Shown piece by piece: positions 10,572 through 23,929 of a stretch of 64,000 bases of DNA. The notes below the pieces were generated by a model. The model was not told the origin of the DNA, did not search any database, and saw only the letters and a program-made list of their open reading frames with translations. The position numbers and the translations under genes were made by a program. Positions within the stretch are counted from its first letter, which is position 1, and every line of letters begins with the position of its first letter. The DNA comes from Glandiceps talaboti (Eukaryota > Hemichordata > Enteropneusta > Spengelidae). The stretch lies in NCBI RefSeq assembly GCF_964340395.1, contig NC_135569.1, positions 15,798,519 through 15,862,518 of the forward strand, given 5' to 3'.

Positions 10572-13190
10572 GCATCAAGAAACAAAAGTCGATGGCCGTT
10601 CCTTAGTGACAGAGCTTAGCCTGGGGCGCGTTCGGTAGTCAAAACGTTTTGTCATTGTCTGGCCAGGGCGCCCTGGCCCTGCGCCGAACTGTACCTTGTA
10701 TGTTGCGCGTGAAATTACTCTGTGTAACTTTGGAAGTTTTTTTATTTGATAGACCATCTTGATAATTAATTCGTTCAGCTCTGAGATCAACCAACTTGAA
10801 ATTTTTGTTGCTAGGAAATAACGCCAGAAGGTTATTTTTATGCAATCATAATTTTACATCTCTTGATCTGTACTGGTTAAATGAAATCCTACTATGAATT
10901 ATGAAAATAAAGAAATGAAAGCATGTTAAAAGATTATAGGTAATATAAAAAACGTTTCCGATAACATGAATTCAGAAAATAGGGTTGGCTGGTAAGAATT
11001 TTATTCTATTTTACTTTAATTATTTTTTTTTTTAAAGTGCTTTGACCCCAAGATAAGATACTCGTCGGTCACTTTCTGTAAGAGTTTGATGAGGTGTAAA
11101 ATGAGGTACGTAAATGAAAACAATTATAAGTTAAGTAGACGAACACTTTATGCAGACTGTACTGTTATAGACTACAATACCTGATTTCTCTCTGGAGTAC
11201 GGTTTATTTAAAAAGTGACAACAGAGGAGTCAAAGGCATGGAGGTGTGTACGGAAATAAAAGTAAATAACCCATGATGAAAACATTTGTCATCCGTCAAA
11301 CTATTTTTCTTCTTCAAATTATGTAACGATTGACAAAATGCCGACATTCACAACGTGTAGTCAGGCATAAATAATCAAATATATTTACATTCGCCTCTCA
11401 TAAGGGGCGCAGCCATTGCGGTATGCGTGTTACTCAGGAAGTCGTCGGAGAGGGCGCATCGGACTCCCAGCAAAATGTCAATTACCCTTAGTTGGTCAAA
11501 TTTTGTGTTTGTGTGTACTGCTTGTGTGCAGTATGCCCTTTGCTAGTTCTGACTCAATGTGTCCAAATAAATATACATGACTGGATGTACATAGTTTTAT
11601 TGATAAATTCACCTGACGTCCTAACCCAGTGGATTTACATAGATGTATTGATAAATTCACCTATCGTCCTAACCCAGACGACAACCACTGTTTCTTTTTA
11701 AGTATGCATATACATGTATTGCTATAGTCAGTCTGTGTCATTCTGCAGTGCATGTAAATGTCCTGTAGTTTATTGCATTCAGAATGGCAGTTACAGTTTT
11801 CAATTTAGAACAAAATGAAAGAATATGGATCCCTTTTACTCTTTGTCTATAATTTGATGATCGACCACACAAAAAAAACCCGAATTTTGACCACATTTTT
11901 CTTCCTGTTTGATACTCAACCGGAACAAGCAGAGGTTTCATAATCAAATCAACAGAAAGAAATTAATTTGGACAAATTAGGGACCGGTCAGGTTCTGCAG
12001 CCTGGGGAGTGGGGAGGGGGTCAGTGGATTTTTCCATCGGACCGACGGAAAGTCGGTGACCCCCTCCCCCATCTGTCAAACCGAAAACAGGCTGACCCCC
12101 TCATCACCTAATTCTAAAACATAGTAACCACCCCTCCCCCGATATATTATATTTACATGACAGGTACTTGATCGTGACGAGGAGTGGACTGCTAGACTAA
12201 ACACTTTATAAGATAGCATCACACTAAATTATCGACTACACAGGGTTTAGACTATCCTGGCAATAATTTCACATCTCTAAAAGGCAGTATATATAAAATT
12301 AGCAATTAACGTTTTAGAAGAGTTTAATACTATTATGACAGTAAACAATTGGTGCATCTGATTATTGGTTGACTGCATGCATGAGTGACCTTTTGGGTAC
12401 GGTAGTCATAGCAGGTCTCCCCTACCAGATCTGGAGATGTTTTGGCTCTAAGGCAATTTGAGGTTATTCACAGCCTTTACATGTAAGATAATATTTCACA
12501 GCTTCGAAAAGATAAGTCAATGTACGTTGCAAGTGAGTTTTGCATGACACATAACAATGGGCCATATAGTGTCCCTAACATTGGTATATAGTGGTATTAG
12601 TGTTACAGATATAGTAAACATACAGGTATGTTAGAGAATGTAAGGTCTTCATATCTACTACATGTATTATGTATAATAGAAACTGGAATCTGATGAGATG
12701 TAGTGATTTGTAGTGTCGATAACATGTAGTGTCCGAAATAGAAAGTATACAATGCATATTAATCCCTTTATACTGAAGAGTAGAACAATTTAGATTAACT
12801 TCTTTAAATTAATGTTATAAACTCTCCGTACCATTACGGAACTTTCAACTTGTGCCCCAAAGTTCAATATGTGAAGCATATTCGCCATTGATTGTGAAAT
12901 ACCCAAGTATTTACATGACATATATGTTCTGTAGCTAGTGTGGTAGGTTATACATTGTATATGTAGGTGTAAAGTAAGAAAGGTTAATATTTGAGCGTCA
13001 TTCCAGGTGAAGTAATTTTTTAAAATGGGGACAAGAAAATATTCCACAGTTCAGACAAGGTCATACCACAGTAGGTTCATGGATATTTTTCTTCCATCAA
13101 ACTCTAAACACAATGACCCCCTCCCCATCCAAATTTCAAAACGGGATTAGCCCCTACTGCCAATTTCGAAAACAGGGTGACCCTCTACTA
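10570..13190. other. non-genic stretch
   Basis: No exon recognised. It includes a GC-rich patch at 10.62-10.70 kb, a duplicated 'gataaattcacct' phrase at 11.60-11.67 kb, and a C/G-rich hairpin at 12.0-12.07 kb. The TGACCCCCTCCCC motif recurs near 12.06 and 13.11 kb. Confidence 0.45.
12003..12072. other. G-rich hairpin / possible quadruplex
   Basis: GGAGGGGGTCA pairs with TGACCCCCTCC across about 38 bases. The left arm extends into closely spaced G runs (GGGGAGTGGGGAGGGGG) with quadruplex potential. Function unknown. Confidence 0.4.
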
Positions 13191-13198
13191 ATCCACCG

Positions 13199-13605
13199 CC
13201 CCCCCCCCCCCCCCCTCAGCCGAAGAAACTGACCGGTTCCTTATTCCTTCTGTCTGCAGCTGTTTGATAGTCATTCGGAACAAGTAGACAGAAAGAAGAC
13301 CAACTGTCTCTTCCCAATTGAATCAGACAGAACAAATATGGGCGATTTTTCTTTCTGTCTCTCTGACAATGAAGTTTAGAAAACAAAAATGGACTAATAA
13401 AAGTCTTTCTGTATGTACGAAAATGGGCCGATTTTTTCTTTCTTTCTGTCTTCCAATCAAGCAGATAGACAGAGCGAAAATGGGCCAATATTTCTCTATT
13501 TGTGTAACTTTGATAATCAAGCAGACAGAAAGAATTTGGACTGATTTTTCGTTGTCTGTTTGAGAGTCAACCCGAAGAATGAGAAAGAACAAGAACAATA
13601 TTCTG
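13199..13605. repeat. C run and degenerate ~60-bp pyrimidine-rich repeat
   Basis: A 16-base C homopolymer is followed by four or five imperfect units built on 'aatgggccgatttttctttc' and 'caagcagacagaaagaa'. They are diverged and abut the TGAC array. Confidence 0.5.
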
Positions 13606-13608
13606 TTC

Positions 13609-14416
13609 TTGACTGACTGACTGACTGACTGACTAACTGACTGACTGACTGACTGACTGACTGACTGACTGACTGACTGACTGACTGACTGACTGACTGA
13701 CTGACTGACTGACTGACTGACTGACTGACTGACTGACTGACTGACTGACTGACTGACTGACTGACTGACTGACTGACTGACTGACTGACTGACTGACTGA
13801 CTGACTGACTGACTGACTGACTGACTGACTGACTGACTGACTGACTGACTGACTGACTGACTGACTGACTGACTGACTGACTGACTGACTGACTGACTGA
13901 CTGACTGACTGACTGACTGACTGACTGACTGACTGACTGACTGACTGACTGACTGACTGACTGACTGACTGACTGACTGACTGACTGACTGACTGACTGA
14001 CTGACTGACTGACTGACTGACTGACTGACTGACTGACTGACTGACTGACTGACTGACTGACTGACTGACTGACTGACTGACTGACTGACTGACTGACTGA
14101 CTGACTGACTGACTGACTGACTGACTGACTGACTGACTGACTGACTGACTGACTGACTGACTGACTGACTGACTGACTGACTGACTGACTGACTGACTGA
14201 CTGACTGACTGACTGACTGACTGACTGACTGACTGACTGACTGACTGACTGACTGACTGACTGACTGACTGACTGACTGACTGACTGACTGACTGACTGA
14301 CTGACTGACTGACTGACTGACTGACTGACTGACTGACTGACTGACTGACTGACTGACTGACTGACTGACTGACTGACTGACTGACTGACTCACTGACTGA
14401 CTCACTCACTCACTGA
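13609..14416. repeat. (TGAC)n microsatellite of about 800 bp
   Basis: About 200 almost perfect tetranucleotide copies with one early variant (TAAC) and CTCA variants at the right end. Long Ser-Gln-Ser-Val minus-strand frames in it are by-products of the repeat. Confidence 0.95.
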
Positions 14417-14506
14417 ATGAGTGCGTCTCTTTATTTTGTATAATGTACTTTTTCATTTTTATGACTTTTACTTTCATGTGTTATTTTCCTTTATATCTGG
14501 GCCCAT

Positions 14507-14507
<1 letters not shown>

Positions 14508-14602
<95 letters not shown>
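14508..14602. repeat. (TA)n/(TG)n microsatellite
   Basis: A short TA run followed by about 40 TG dinucleotides with two C interruptions. Confidence 0.9.
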
Positions 14603-14603
<1 letters not shown>

Positions 14604-15282
14604 TTTACTCCTATACTCATATGTGTGCGTCGCTTTCATAGTGCACCATTTGCCTGAAGTGTGTGACCCTTTACTCTAATGCCTGTAATTTATTTTCATA
14701 TATGTACGTCATTTACCTTTCTATCTATGTGCATCATTTACCTTATGCGTGTCGTTTAGTTTCATACGTACATCATATTGGCATTGTGTGCGCCATTTCC
14801 TTCATACGGGCACATCATTTGTCTTCTGTATTTAATTAATTTTCACAAGTGCATCACTTGCCTTATGTGTGTCATTTAGATTTATTGTCATGTGTGCACC
14901 ATTCGCCTTGTGTGTGCGTCATTTATAGTCACGAGCACAGGGCACGTATTATTGCTTAGATTGCCGCCCTGGGTTGCCGTTTTCTTAGGAAAATATCTTA
15001 CGAATTCTGCTGCTACAAATGTGTCAATCTCTAAAGTAGCGGAAATGTTTTTTCCTTACAGGTAGGAATATTAGGAATATATAGTCAAAAGGTTGTTATA
15101 TCTACTAGTCTGTAGACCAGGAAAACAACAATCTAAGAAATATCACACGCCCCTGTGGTCATACGTGCATTACTTGCCTTATGTGTGTCATTTATTTCCA
15201 TACGCTAGTCATTTGCCATTAGATGTGTGTCATTTGCTCTTACGCATACATAATTAATTTTGTGTGTGTCACTTACGTTGGA
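14603..15282. other. non-genic stretch with degenerate 'gtgtgtcatttacctt' phrases
   Basis: The phrase 'gtgtgtcattta' and close variants recur irregularly between 14.7 and 15.25 kb, which looks like a very old tandem repeat. No exon seen. Confidence 0.4.
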
Positions 15283-15371
15283 CTGTAAGATACGTCCTGA
15301 CGTTCCGCCCTCACCGGCGTGGGAGGGGTTGGCTGATGTGTGAGGGCGCCCCATCACGGCGTACCTTACAG
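15283..15371. mobile_element. 89-bp palindromic element (small MITE)
   Basis: The ends are CTGTAAGATACG and CGTACCTTACAG (inverted, one mismatch). An inner inverted pair, GCCCTCA/TGAGGGC, gives a nested hairpin. The left end 'gactgtaagatacgtc' recurs at 42815-42830 without the rest, so the family is dispersed. No clear target duplication. Confidence 0.45.
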
Positions 15372-15446
15372 ACTATACTTACGTTCATCATCATCATCAC
15401 ACATCATGATCAAATGTAGACGAATAATAAAAAGTAAGTACACTAG

Positions 15447-15900
15447 AGACACTTAACACTCTAAGCCGTAAGATGTAGGTGATGTACACTTGATATCTTG
15501 TAGATGTAATAGAAATTGCCTTGAATGACAGCCACAAAAGCCAGACGACAGTACTTTCAGTTGGTCATTATATGTATAGACTATTTATAGAACTTACGGA
15601 ATATTTTATTTCATTTATTTCATTCATCTAGATTAACTGGTATATACTGAGTACCGTTATGATATGGCAAGTTGGGCAAAAAAGTCCCCTGAACGTTAGA
15701 TCCTTGATATTTTTATTGTCCATTCCTAATCCCAATGATATGATGTACATGATTGATAGAACTTCACTGAACCCTGTTGAAATGTGGAGCATGAAATATT
15801 GAATCTAACGTCCATATTATCTAGTCAATGCTAGGGGTATCATTGCTGCCAAGCAATTCTTTGTCGCTTCCTTTGAGTTGCCATACATACCCTTTTATAT
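15447..15900 (+). repeat. direct duplication, copy 1
   Basis: Shared, diverged landmarks with 16478-16915 in the same order: 'gtagatgtaatagaaattg', 'agacgacagtac' and 'agtcaatgctaggggtatca'. Function unknown. Confidence 0.5.
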
Positions 15901-16477
15901 ACAAGAGGACACAGTTTTTCCTTTATTTTTATTTATTACTTTTATTTATTATTTATAGTATTGAAGTGTAATAGTGACCCACTTTGAGTGTTATATTATC
16001 CATATCCATATTATTGATAATAGTCTTTCTGAGACCTCGACCTGTATCTTCAAGGTCAAGTAGCCAAACATTAATCATAGTGCATAGTATACAGCAGAGA
16101 TGCATAGACCAATTTCAACCAAGCCTGGCACAAATTTCACATATTGTGCACTAGCTCAGTCTGGTAGCTACATAGAAATCTAAATTAAATGACTTAATAC
16201 CCATTTTATTTACAATGAGCTCTGAGACCTTGACATTGCTTTGTTTTGTGACCTTTGCAATGATGACAAAATATTGGCCATATTTGTCATAAAAAATTCT
16301 GAATTTGACTTGGCTAGTAAGTTGAAATATTGAAGACTGTCTTTGATGAAGACTTGATGAAAATTTGTCAGTTTATGAACAACTTTCAGATGAATATTTC
16401 ATCTGTGTTTGTGACATCACAGATCAATTGTAGATGAACAGCAAAGATAAGTAAAGACCTTCTAGATGACGCTTACC

Positions 16478-16915
16478 ATTCACAGCTGTTAGGTGTAATT
16501 GATGTATATTTGACATTCTGTAGACGTACCATGTAATAGATATTGTCTTGAAATACACAGCCATGGATACACTAAAGACGACAGTACCTTAAATTCACTC
16601 AGTCATTAGTAGCATTTTTAGCATTAAGCCAACAATTATTTAGACTGAGAATGTAGTCATACTCGTATGGTAATTCTGGCTATATGGTCCCCTGGATTTG
16701 AGAGTTTAATTTGAATGTTTGTAGTGAAATTGATCAACCTACCCCCCTGATAAAAAGAGGATTAAACGTTTGATAGCTCTACTGAGCTCTGTATGCAGTT
16801 GAATTTAGGCCGCATTGAAAACTGATTACTCTAAAATCCATATTAACTAGTCAATGCTAGGGGTGTCATCGCTGCCAAGCAATTCTTTGTTGCCAATTTG
16901 AATCACCATACAAGG
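16478..16915 (+). repeat. direct duplication, copy 2
   Basis: The partner of 15447-15900 about 1.03 kb away, at perhaps 75% identity by eye. It may be an old local segmental duplication or two insertions of one repeat family. Confidence 0.5.
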
Positions 16916-17230
16916 ACACATACTTTTGTTTTGTTTTTTTTGGGGGGGAGGGTTAACATACATGCACATGCTTGACTGCGAATATGAAGAGTTATAATGG
17001 AATGTGCCATTATAACTCTAAACCATACAAACATACATACAGAAAGTGAAAATGAATGGGGGACTTTATTGTATTGTTGTAATGAATATGACGCGCAACG
17101 GTGATGGCAAATAAAGATGGCGACACGGCAGTAATAGAGATGGCGGCGACACGGCGGAGGTTTGTGAGGTTTATGTGTGTTGGTATGAGAGATTAAGGCC
17201 ATAGACAGCAAGTGAAAAATATGTAAAACC
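16916..17230. other. non-genic stretch with ATGGCGGC motif
   Basis: Contains AGATGGCG and GAGATGGCGGCGACACGG at about 17115-17150, resembling YY1-type initiator elements, and a 30-codon plus-strand frame starting at 17104. No splice donor or domain supports a gene. Confidence 0.3.
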
Positions 17231-17244
17231 TACAAAGGACTAAC

Positions 17245-17320
17245 CAACGAACCATTGCCAACCAACCAACCAACCAACCAACCAACCAACCAACCAACCA
17301 ACCAACGCCAACCAACCAAA
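17245..17320. repeat. (CCAA)n microsatellite
   Basis: About 15 CCAA copies with a short interruption. Confidence 0.9.
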
Positions 17321-17599
17321 CAACAAAGTAATCAACCATAGAGACCCACCTAGTCAGAGAAAACCAAAATCCACAAGAAACCAGACGTACGGAAAGGGAT
17401 AACAAAAATCGAGGAGTGCTGTTTGTGTATGTCAATATGTAATATATGATCATGTGCAGCGAAGACAGCGGACCGAAACGCGAGGTAGATGATGGCGCAG
17501 ATATGACAATTGGTGCCGGAGACGCAAAAATGATAGTGTATTTGATGTATGTATGTTGGAAGGGGTGAGGTGGGATAGTTAAAAGAGCAATCATTCATG

Positions 17600-20230
17600 C
17601 AGCCATACACACTAAAAAAACTCAAAAAACTTACTTGGTGCTGATGTCTGAAACTGTTTTTCTGTTCTTCTAAACTCCTCCAAAAGTTCTACTAATAAAA
17701 TAACTTAAAAATACATTTCAATATACAAATTACATTTTAATAGATATACATAAATGCAAAATACACATTAATATCGTAATAATCAAATACATCGATCAGT
17801 CTTGGGTCTTCTTATCACCACAGGCTAAAAGAAAGAAATTTAAGAAATAGTATAAGAATTGAAGTATTCACTCACAATGCAATTATAGTATTTTCTAAAT
17901 TTATTTTATACTGCAGACATGACAGTCAAATAGAAATAAAGTTTCTAAATCTAACTTTCAATGTATAAACATTAAATATTAAAAAGAAAGTTTTTTGACT
18001 CACATTTTCCATCATTTGTCCATCTTTGTCGAGCCTGGCTTCCTGAAAATAAACTTGCATGTAAATTGTATTAATACAGTTTGGTTAATATATTGTGTTT
18101 TATTTAATAAAATAATGAAGAAATACATTCAATATAAATTACATTTACCAAAGTGCTCCCATATGGTTGATATTAAATTTTCAAGGTTATAATTTGTAGA
18201 CAATATTTTTTTATGAAATGGGGTGAAAGGAAGAAATCAAATCTTGACGAAGGTAAACTTGCCCAGGTTTGGGAAACCACTATAAAGAAAGAACTGTGTG
18301 TATAAATTTGCAAATACAGTATAATTAATTGATTTTTTATTGTTCTACTGTTTCTCCCTGAAAAATCGACCCCAATGGTTAGAAAAGCCAATGAGAATAA
18401 GTCAAGCAAAAACATTTTTATACTATTAAATTGATTATGAAATAATAACTGACTAAAGTTGCATAAAGTGGGTACAATTTGTAGGTGTTATCAAAATGTG
18501 TATTTTTGTCCTATCTCAGAGAATTAAAAATTTTTTTGCAGAAATAATATGGGGGGGGGGGGGTGCACAACTCCCATAGGTGGGAAAGGTCTGCTGGAAA
18601 GCAGTGTTTTTTTGTATACTTTTCTGGGCTGGAAAACTTTGGAAAACCCTGCTCAGCTGGACTGATAGACTTTGCTTCAGTTGCAGCTTAGAATAAATCT
18701 ATAAATTTCAAAACATTATTACAATTCTTAAAAGTGAGATTTCATTTTCCAAAAGACAATTAATTTGGTCAGTTTTTAGCTATTTCATCGTACAAACTGC
18801 CGCCTGTATCTATCATAGATCTGTAGAGTATCTATTTTTTGCTATAAAGTTGGTATTAGAAAGTGTCTCTATTTTTGGGTATGTAGTATGACAACAGTAA
18901 GGACTTGATGATCTCAGCAAAGCCTCCTAGTATCATTTCACACAGAGTTGTCCTGTCATATGAACATGTTTAATGAGAGTAATCCATAATGCCAATACTA
19001 TTTCAACTTTAAGTGCAATTAATTATGAAAGGAGAATTAGAAATTAACAGTCATTGGTGCCTAATTATGTGCTTATTTACTATATATTAGTATTTATTAT
19101 ATATTAATATTTATCATACATTAGTATTTATTATATTAGTACTTATTACGTATTAGTGATTATTTATTATATGTTATTATTATTACCCTAAAGTTATTAT
19201 TATTATTATTATCATTGTTATTAAGATAGAATTTAATAGTAGGGCCGGCAAAGAAAATTTATCTAAAGTGTGCTTCTTTGAACTAGTATTGGCAAAATAA
19301 ACCACTTTCATTAATTTTGTTCACATGACCATATATCCCAGGATGAGGTGGGCAACTCTTTGTGAAATGACATAGGGAGGCTATGTTGAAACCCCCAAAA
19401 ACCAAACTGTTGTCATACTACACACCCTAAAAATGGTCTGACTCTTTCTTATACCAACTGTATCACTCAAAATACATACTATATAGGTCTATAATACATG
19501 CAGACGGTAGTTCATATGATGTAATACCTAAAAACTGATCAAAAATAATTAATTTTTTGAGAAATGAAATCTTACTTTTAGCAATTGTAAGAATTATTTT
19601 GAAAAATATATCAATATTTTGAGCTACAATTAAAATAAAATCAACCAGTCTAGATGGGCAGGGTTATCCAAAATCTTCTCGCCTAGAAAAGTATATACCC
19701 TATATCATACATGTACATGTACCTTATGACATATGCATACATACTTTACAGCAGACCTTCCCCGTATAGTCCATGGGAGTAATTTTTAATTGCTCAAGGC
19801 CAGGTTTCAAACTAAAGCTTGTTTTATGATTAATTATGCAGAAAATATTGATTTTTGATGATAAATATGGCATATTTTACAAATGACATGTCACCTTTGT
19901 GCCAGTTTTGAAAGAAATCAGATATTGTAAGTCTGAGCCCATTGTAATAGTCACTCACTTTTGGGGACTAAAAGTGCTTTTGCTGGATGAATTTTATTTC
20001 CTTTTCTAAACACTGACATCTGTGCTTGAGAGAGAAACACAAGTGTGGTAAACCATAATATTTTTGTTCAAAATTTCAATTGATAAATATTGAATCAAAC
20101 TTTTATGATTCAGTTTTAATTTAGCAAAACCAATTGCAACCTACAAAAGCATTTTGGTTTACACCAGTTATATTTTTACAGCTTTTATTTTATTTATTTT
20201 TTACAGAGGTTAATGAGGGAGACAGTAGCT
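17600..20230. other. AT-rich non-genic stretch
   Basis: No exon recognised. It contains a 14-base G run near 18550 and a TTA/ATT-rich stretch at 19080-19215. Between 18.5 and 19.8 kb several phrases recur inverted (for example 'ggtctgctggaaag' against 'cagcagaccttcc', and 'aaacattattacaattctta' against 'aagaattattttgaaaaat'). An old, long inverted repeat of roughly 1.2 kb is therefore likely. Confidence 0.4.
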
Positions 20231-20239
20231 CAGTGCTCG

Positions 20240-23200
20240 GGGATCATCATGTTATAGACTTTTTGTAATTACAGATTTTTAGTTGTAGTCTTTTTAGCCC
20301 TAATTTGCATATCACTGATGAAATCATCATATCAAGAATACATCTTAATCTAATTATAACCAAAAAGACATTTTTAGATCATTATTTACATATCACTGAT
20401 TGGCTCGTGTTATAGACCTTTTGTAAATATAGACTTTTAGTTTTAGTCTTTATAGCCCTAATTTGCATATCACTGATGAGATAAACACATCAAAAATACA
20501 TCTTAAAGTAATGATAGAATTTTGACCAAAAAGACATATTATTAGGCACTAATTTGCATATTACTGATTGGATCATCTTGTTATAGACTTTCTTTTATTT
20601 TAAGTCTTCTTAGCCCTAATTTGCATATCACTGATGAGATAAACACACCCAGAATACATCTTAATCTAATGATAGATTTTTGATCAAAAAGACACATTAT
20701 TAGGCACTAATTTGCATATTACTGATTGGATCATCTTGTTATAGACTTTCTTTTATTTTTAGTCTGTTTAGCCCTAATTTGCATATCACTGATGAGATAA
20801 ACATCAAGAATACATCTTAATCTAATGATAGACTCTTGACCAAAAAGACACATTATTAGGCACTATTTTGCATATTACTGATTAGATCATCTTGTTATAG
20901 ACTTTTTGTAAATATAGACTTAGTTTTAGTCTTTTTAGCCTTAATTTGCATATCACTGATGAGATAAACACATCAAGAATGCATATTAATCTAATGATAG
21001 ATTTTTGACCAAAAAGACACATTTTAGGCACTAATTTGCATATTACTGATTGGATCATCTTGTTGTAGACTTTCAAGCCCTAATTTGAATATCACTGATG
21101 AGATAAACACATCAAGAGTACATCTTAATCTAATGATAGATTTTTGACCAAAAAGACATATTATTAGGCACTAATTTGCATATTACTGATTGGATCATCT
21201 TGTTATAGACTTTGTAAATATAGACTTTTAGTTTTAGTGTTTTTAGCCCTAATTTGCATATCACTAATAAGATAAACACATCAAGAATACATCTTAATCT
21301 AATGATAGAATTTTGACCAAAAAGACACATTATTAGGCACTAATTTGCATATTACTGATTGGATCATCTTGTTATAGACTTTCTTTTAGTTTGAGTCTTT
21401 TTAGCCCTAATTTGCATATCACTGATGAGATAAACACATCAAGAGTACATCTTAATCTAATGATAGACTTTTGACCAAAAAGACACATTATTAGGCACTA
21501 ATTTGCATATTACTGATTGGATCATCTTGTTATAGACTTTGTAAATATAGACTTTTAGTTTTAGTCTGTTTAACCCTAATTTGCATATCAGTGATGAGAT
21601 AAACACATCAAGAATACATCCTAATCTAATGATAGAATTTTGACCAAAAAGACATATTATTAGGCACTAATTTGCATATTTCTGATTGGATCATCTTGTT
21701 ATAGACTTTCTTTTATTTTTAGTCTTCTTAGCCCTAATTTGCATATCACTGATGAGATAGACACATCCAGAATACATCTTAATCTAATGATAGATTTTTG
21801 ATCAAAACGACACATTCGGCACTAATTTGCATATTACTGATTGGATCATCTTGTTATAGACTTTCTTTTATTTTTAGTCTTTTTAGCCCTAATTTGCATA
21901 TCACTGATGAGATAACCACATCAAGAATACATCTTAATCTAATGATAGACTCTTGACCAAAAAGACACATTATTAGGCACTATTTTGCATATTACTGATT
22001 AGATCATCTTGTTATAGACTTTTTGTAAATATAGACTTAGTTTTAGTCTTTTTAGCCTTAATTTGCATATCACTGATGAGATAAACACATCAAGAATGCA
22101 TATTAATCTAATGATAGATTTTTGACCAAAAAGACACATTTTAGGCACTAATTTGCATATTACTGATTGGATCTTGTTATAGACTTTCCTTTATTTTTAG
22201 TCTTTTAAGCCCTAATTTGAATATCACTGATGAGATAAACACATCAAGAGTACATCTTAATCTAATGATAGATTTTTGACCAAAACGACACATTATTAGG
22301 CACTAATTTGCATATTACTGATTGGATTATCTTATAGACATTTTGTAAATATAGACTTTTAGTTTTAGTCTTCTTAGCCCTAATTTGCATATCAGTGATG
22401 AGATAAACACATCAAGAATACATCTTAATCTAATGATAGACTTTTGACCAAAAAGACACATTATTAGGCACTAATTTGCACATTACTGATTGGATCATCT
22501 TGTTATAGCCTTTCTTTTATTTTTAGTCTTTTTAGCCCTAATTTGAATATCACTGATGAGATAAACACATCAAGAGTACATCTTAATCTAATGATAGACT
22601 TTTGACCAAAAAGACACATTATTAGGCACTAATTTGCATATTACTGATTGGATCATCTTGTTATAGACTTTGTAAATATAGACTTTTAGTTTTAGTCTGT
22701 TTAACCCTAATTTGCATATCAGTGATGAGATAAACACATCAAGAATACATCCTAATCTAATGATAGAATTTTGACCAAAAAGACATATTATTAGGCACTA
22801 ATTTGCATATTACTGATTGGATCATCTTGTTATAGACTTTCTTTTATTTTTAGTCTTCTTAGCCCTAATTTGCATATCACTGATGAGATAGACACATCCA
22901 GAATACATCTTAATCTAATGATAGATTTTTGATCAAAACGACACATTAGGCACTAATTTGCATATTACTGATTGGATCATCTTGTTATAGACTTTCTTTT
23001 ATTTTTAGTCTTTTTAGCCCTAATTTGCATATCACTGATGAGATAACCACATCAAGAATACATCTTAATCTAATGATAGACTCTTGACCAAAAAGACACA
23101 TTATTAGGCACTATTTTGCATATTACTGATTAGATCATCTTGTTATAGACTTTTTGTAAATATAGACTTAGTTTTAGTCTTTTTTGCCTTAATTTGCATA

Positions 23201-23920
23201 TCACTGATGAGATAAACACATCAAGAATGCATATTAATCTAATGATAGATTTTTGACCAAAAAGACACATTTTAGGCACTAATTTGCATATTACTGATTG
23301 GATCTTGTTATAGACTTTCCTTTATTTTTAGTCTTTTAAGCCCTAATTTGAATATCACTGATGAGATAAACACATCAAGAGTACATCTTAATCTAATGAT
23401 AGATTTTTGACCAAAACGACACATTATTAGGCACTAATTTGCATATTACTGATTGGATTATCTTATAGACATTTTGTAAATATAGACTTTTAGTTTTAGT
23501 CTTCTTAGCCCTAATTTGCATATCAGTGATGAGATAAACACATCAAGAATACATCTTAATCTAATGATAGACTTTTGACCAAAAAGACACATTATTAGGC
23601 ACTAATTTGCACATTACTGATTGGATCATCTTGTTATAGCCTTTCTTTTATTTTTAGTCTTTTTAGCCCTAATTTGAATATCACTGATGAGATAAACACA
23701 TCAAGAGTACATCTTAATCTAATGATAGATTTTTGACCAAAAAGAAACATTATTAGGCACTAATTTGCATATTACTGATTGGATCATCTTGTTATAGACT
23801 TTTTGTAAATATCGACATTTAGTTTTAGTGTTTTTAGCCCTAATTTGCATATCACTGATGAGATAAACACATCCAGAATACATCTTAATCTAATGATAGA
23901 TCTTTGACCAAAAAGATGAG
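20240..23920 (+). repeat. satellite array, ~160-bp monomer with two POU octamers per monomer
   Basis: About 23 monomers. Each holds two related halves of roughly 80 bp that share TTAG...TAATTTGCATAT.ACTGAT..GAT. The first half continues 'gagataaacacatcaagaat' and the second 'tggatcatcttgttatagac'. The octamer ATTTGCAT (the POU/Oct site in inverse) is the best preserved part. A few copies have ATTTGAAT, TTTTGCAT or ATTTGCAC. A 1131-bp higher-order period is visible in the right half. Confidence 0.9.
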
Positions 23921-23929
23921 ATCATAAGC

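Noticed and set aside
13323-14409. Minus-strand Ser-Gln-Ser-Val repeat proteins of 258-360 codons
   Set aside because: Pure translation of the TGAC microsatellite.
17500-17530. Retroviral primer-binding-site-like 'ttggtgccggagac'
   Set aside because: No LTR pair, polypurine tract or gag/pol frames nearby.
17193-17594. Minus-strand 133-codon frame across the CCAA repeat
   Set aside because: Its most regular part is microsatellite translation, and no domain or splice sites support it.
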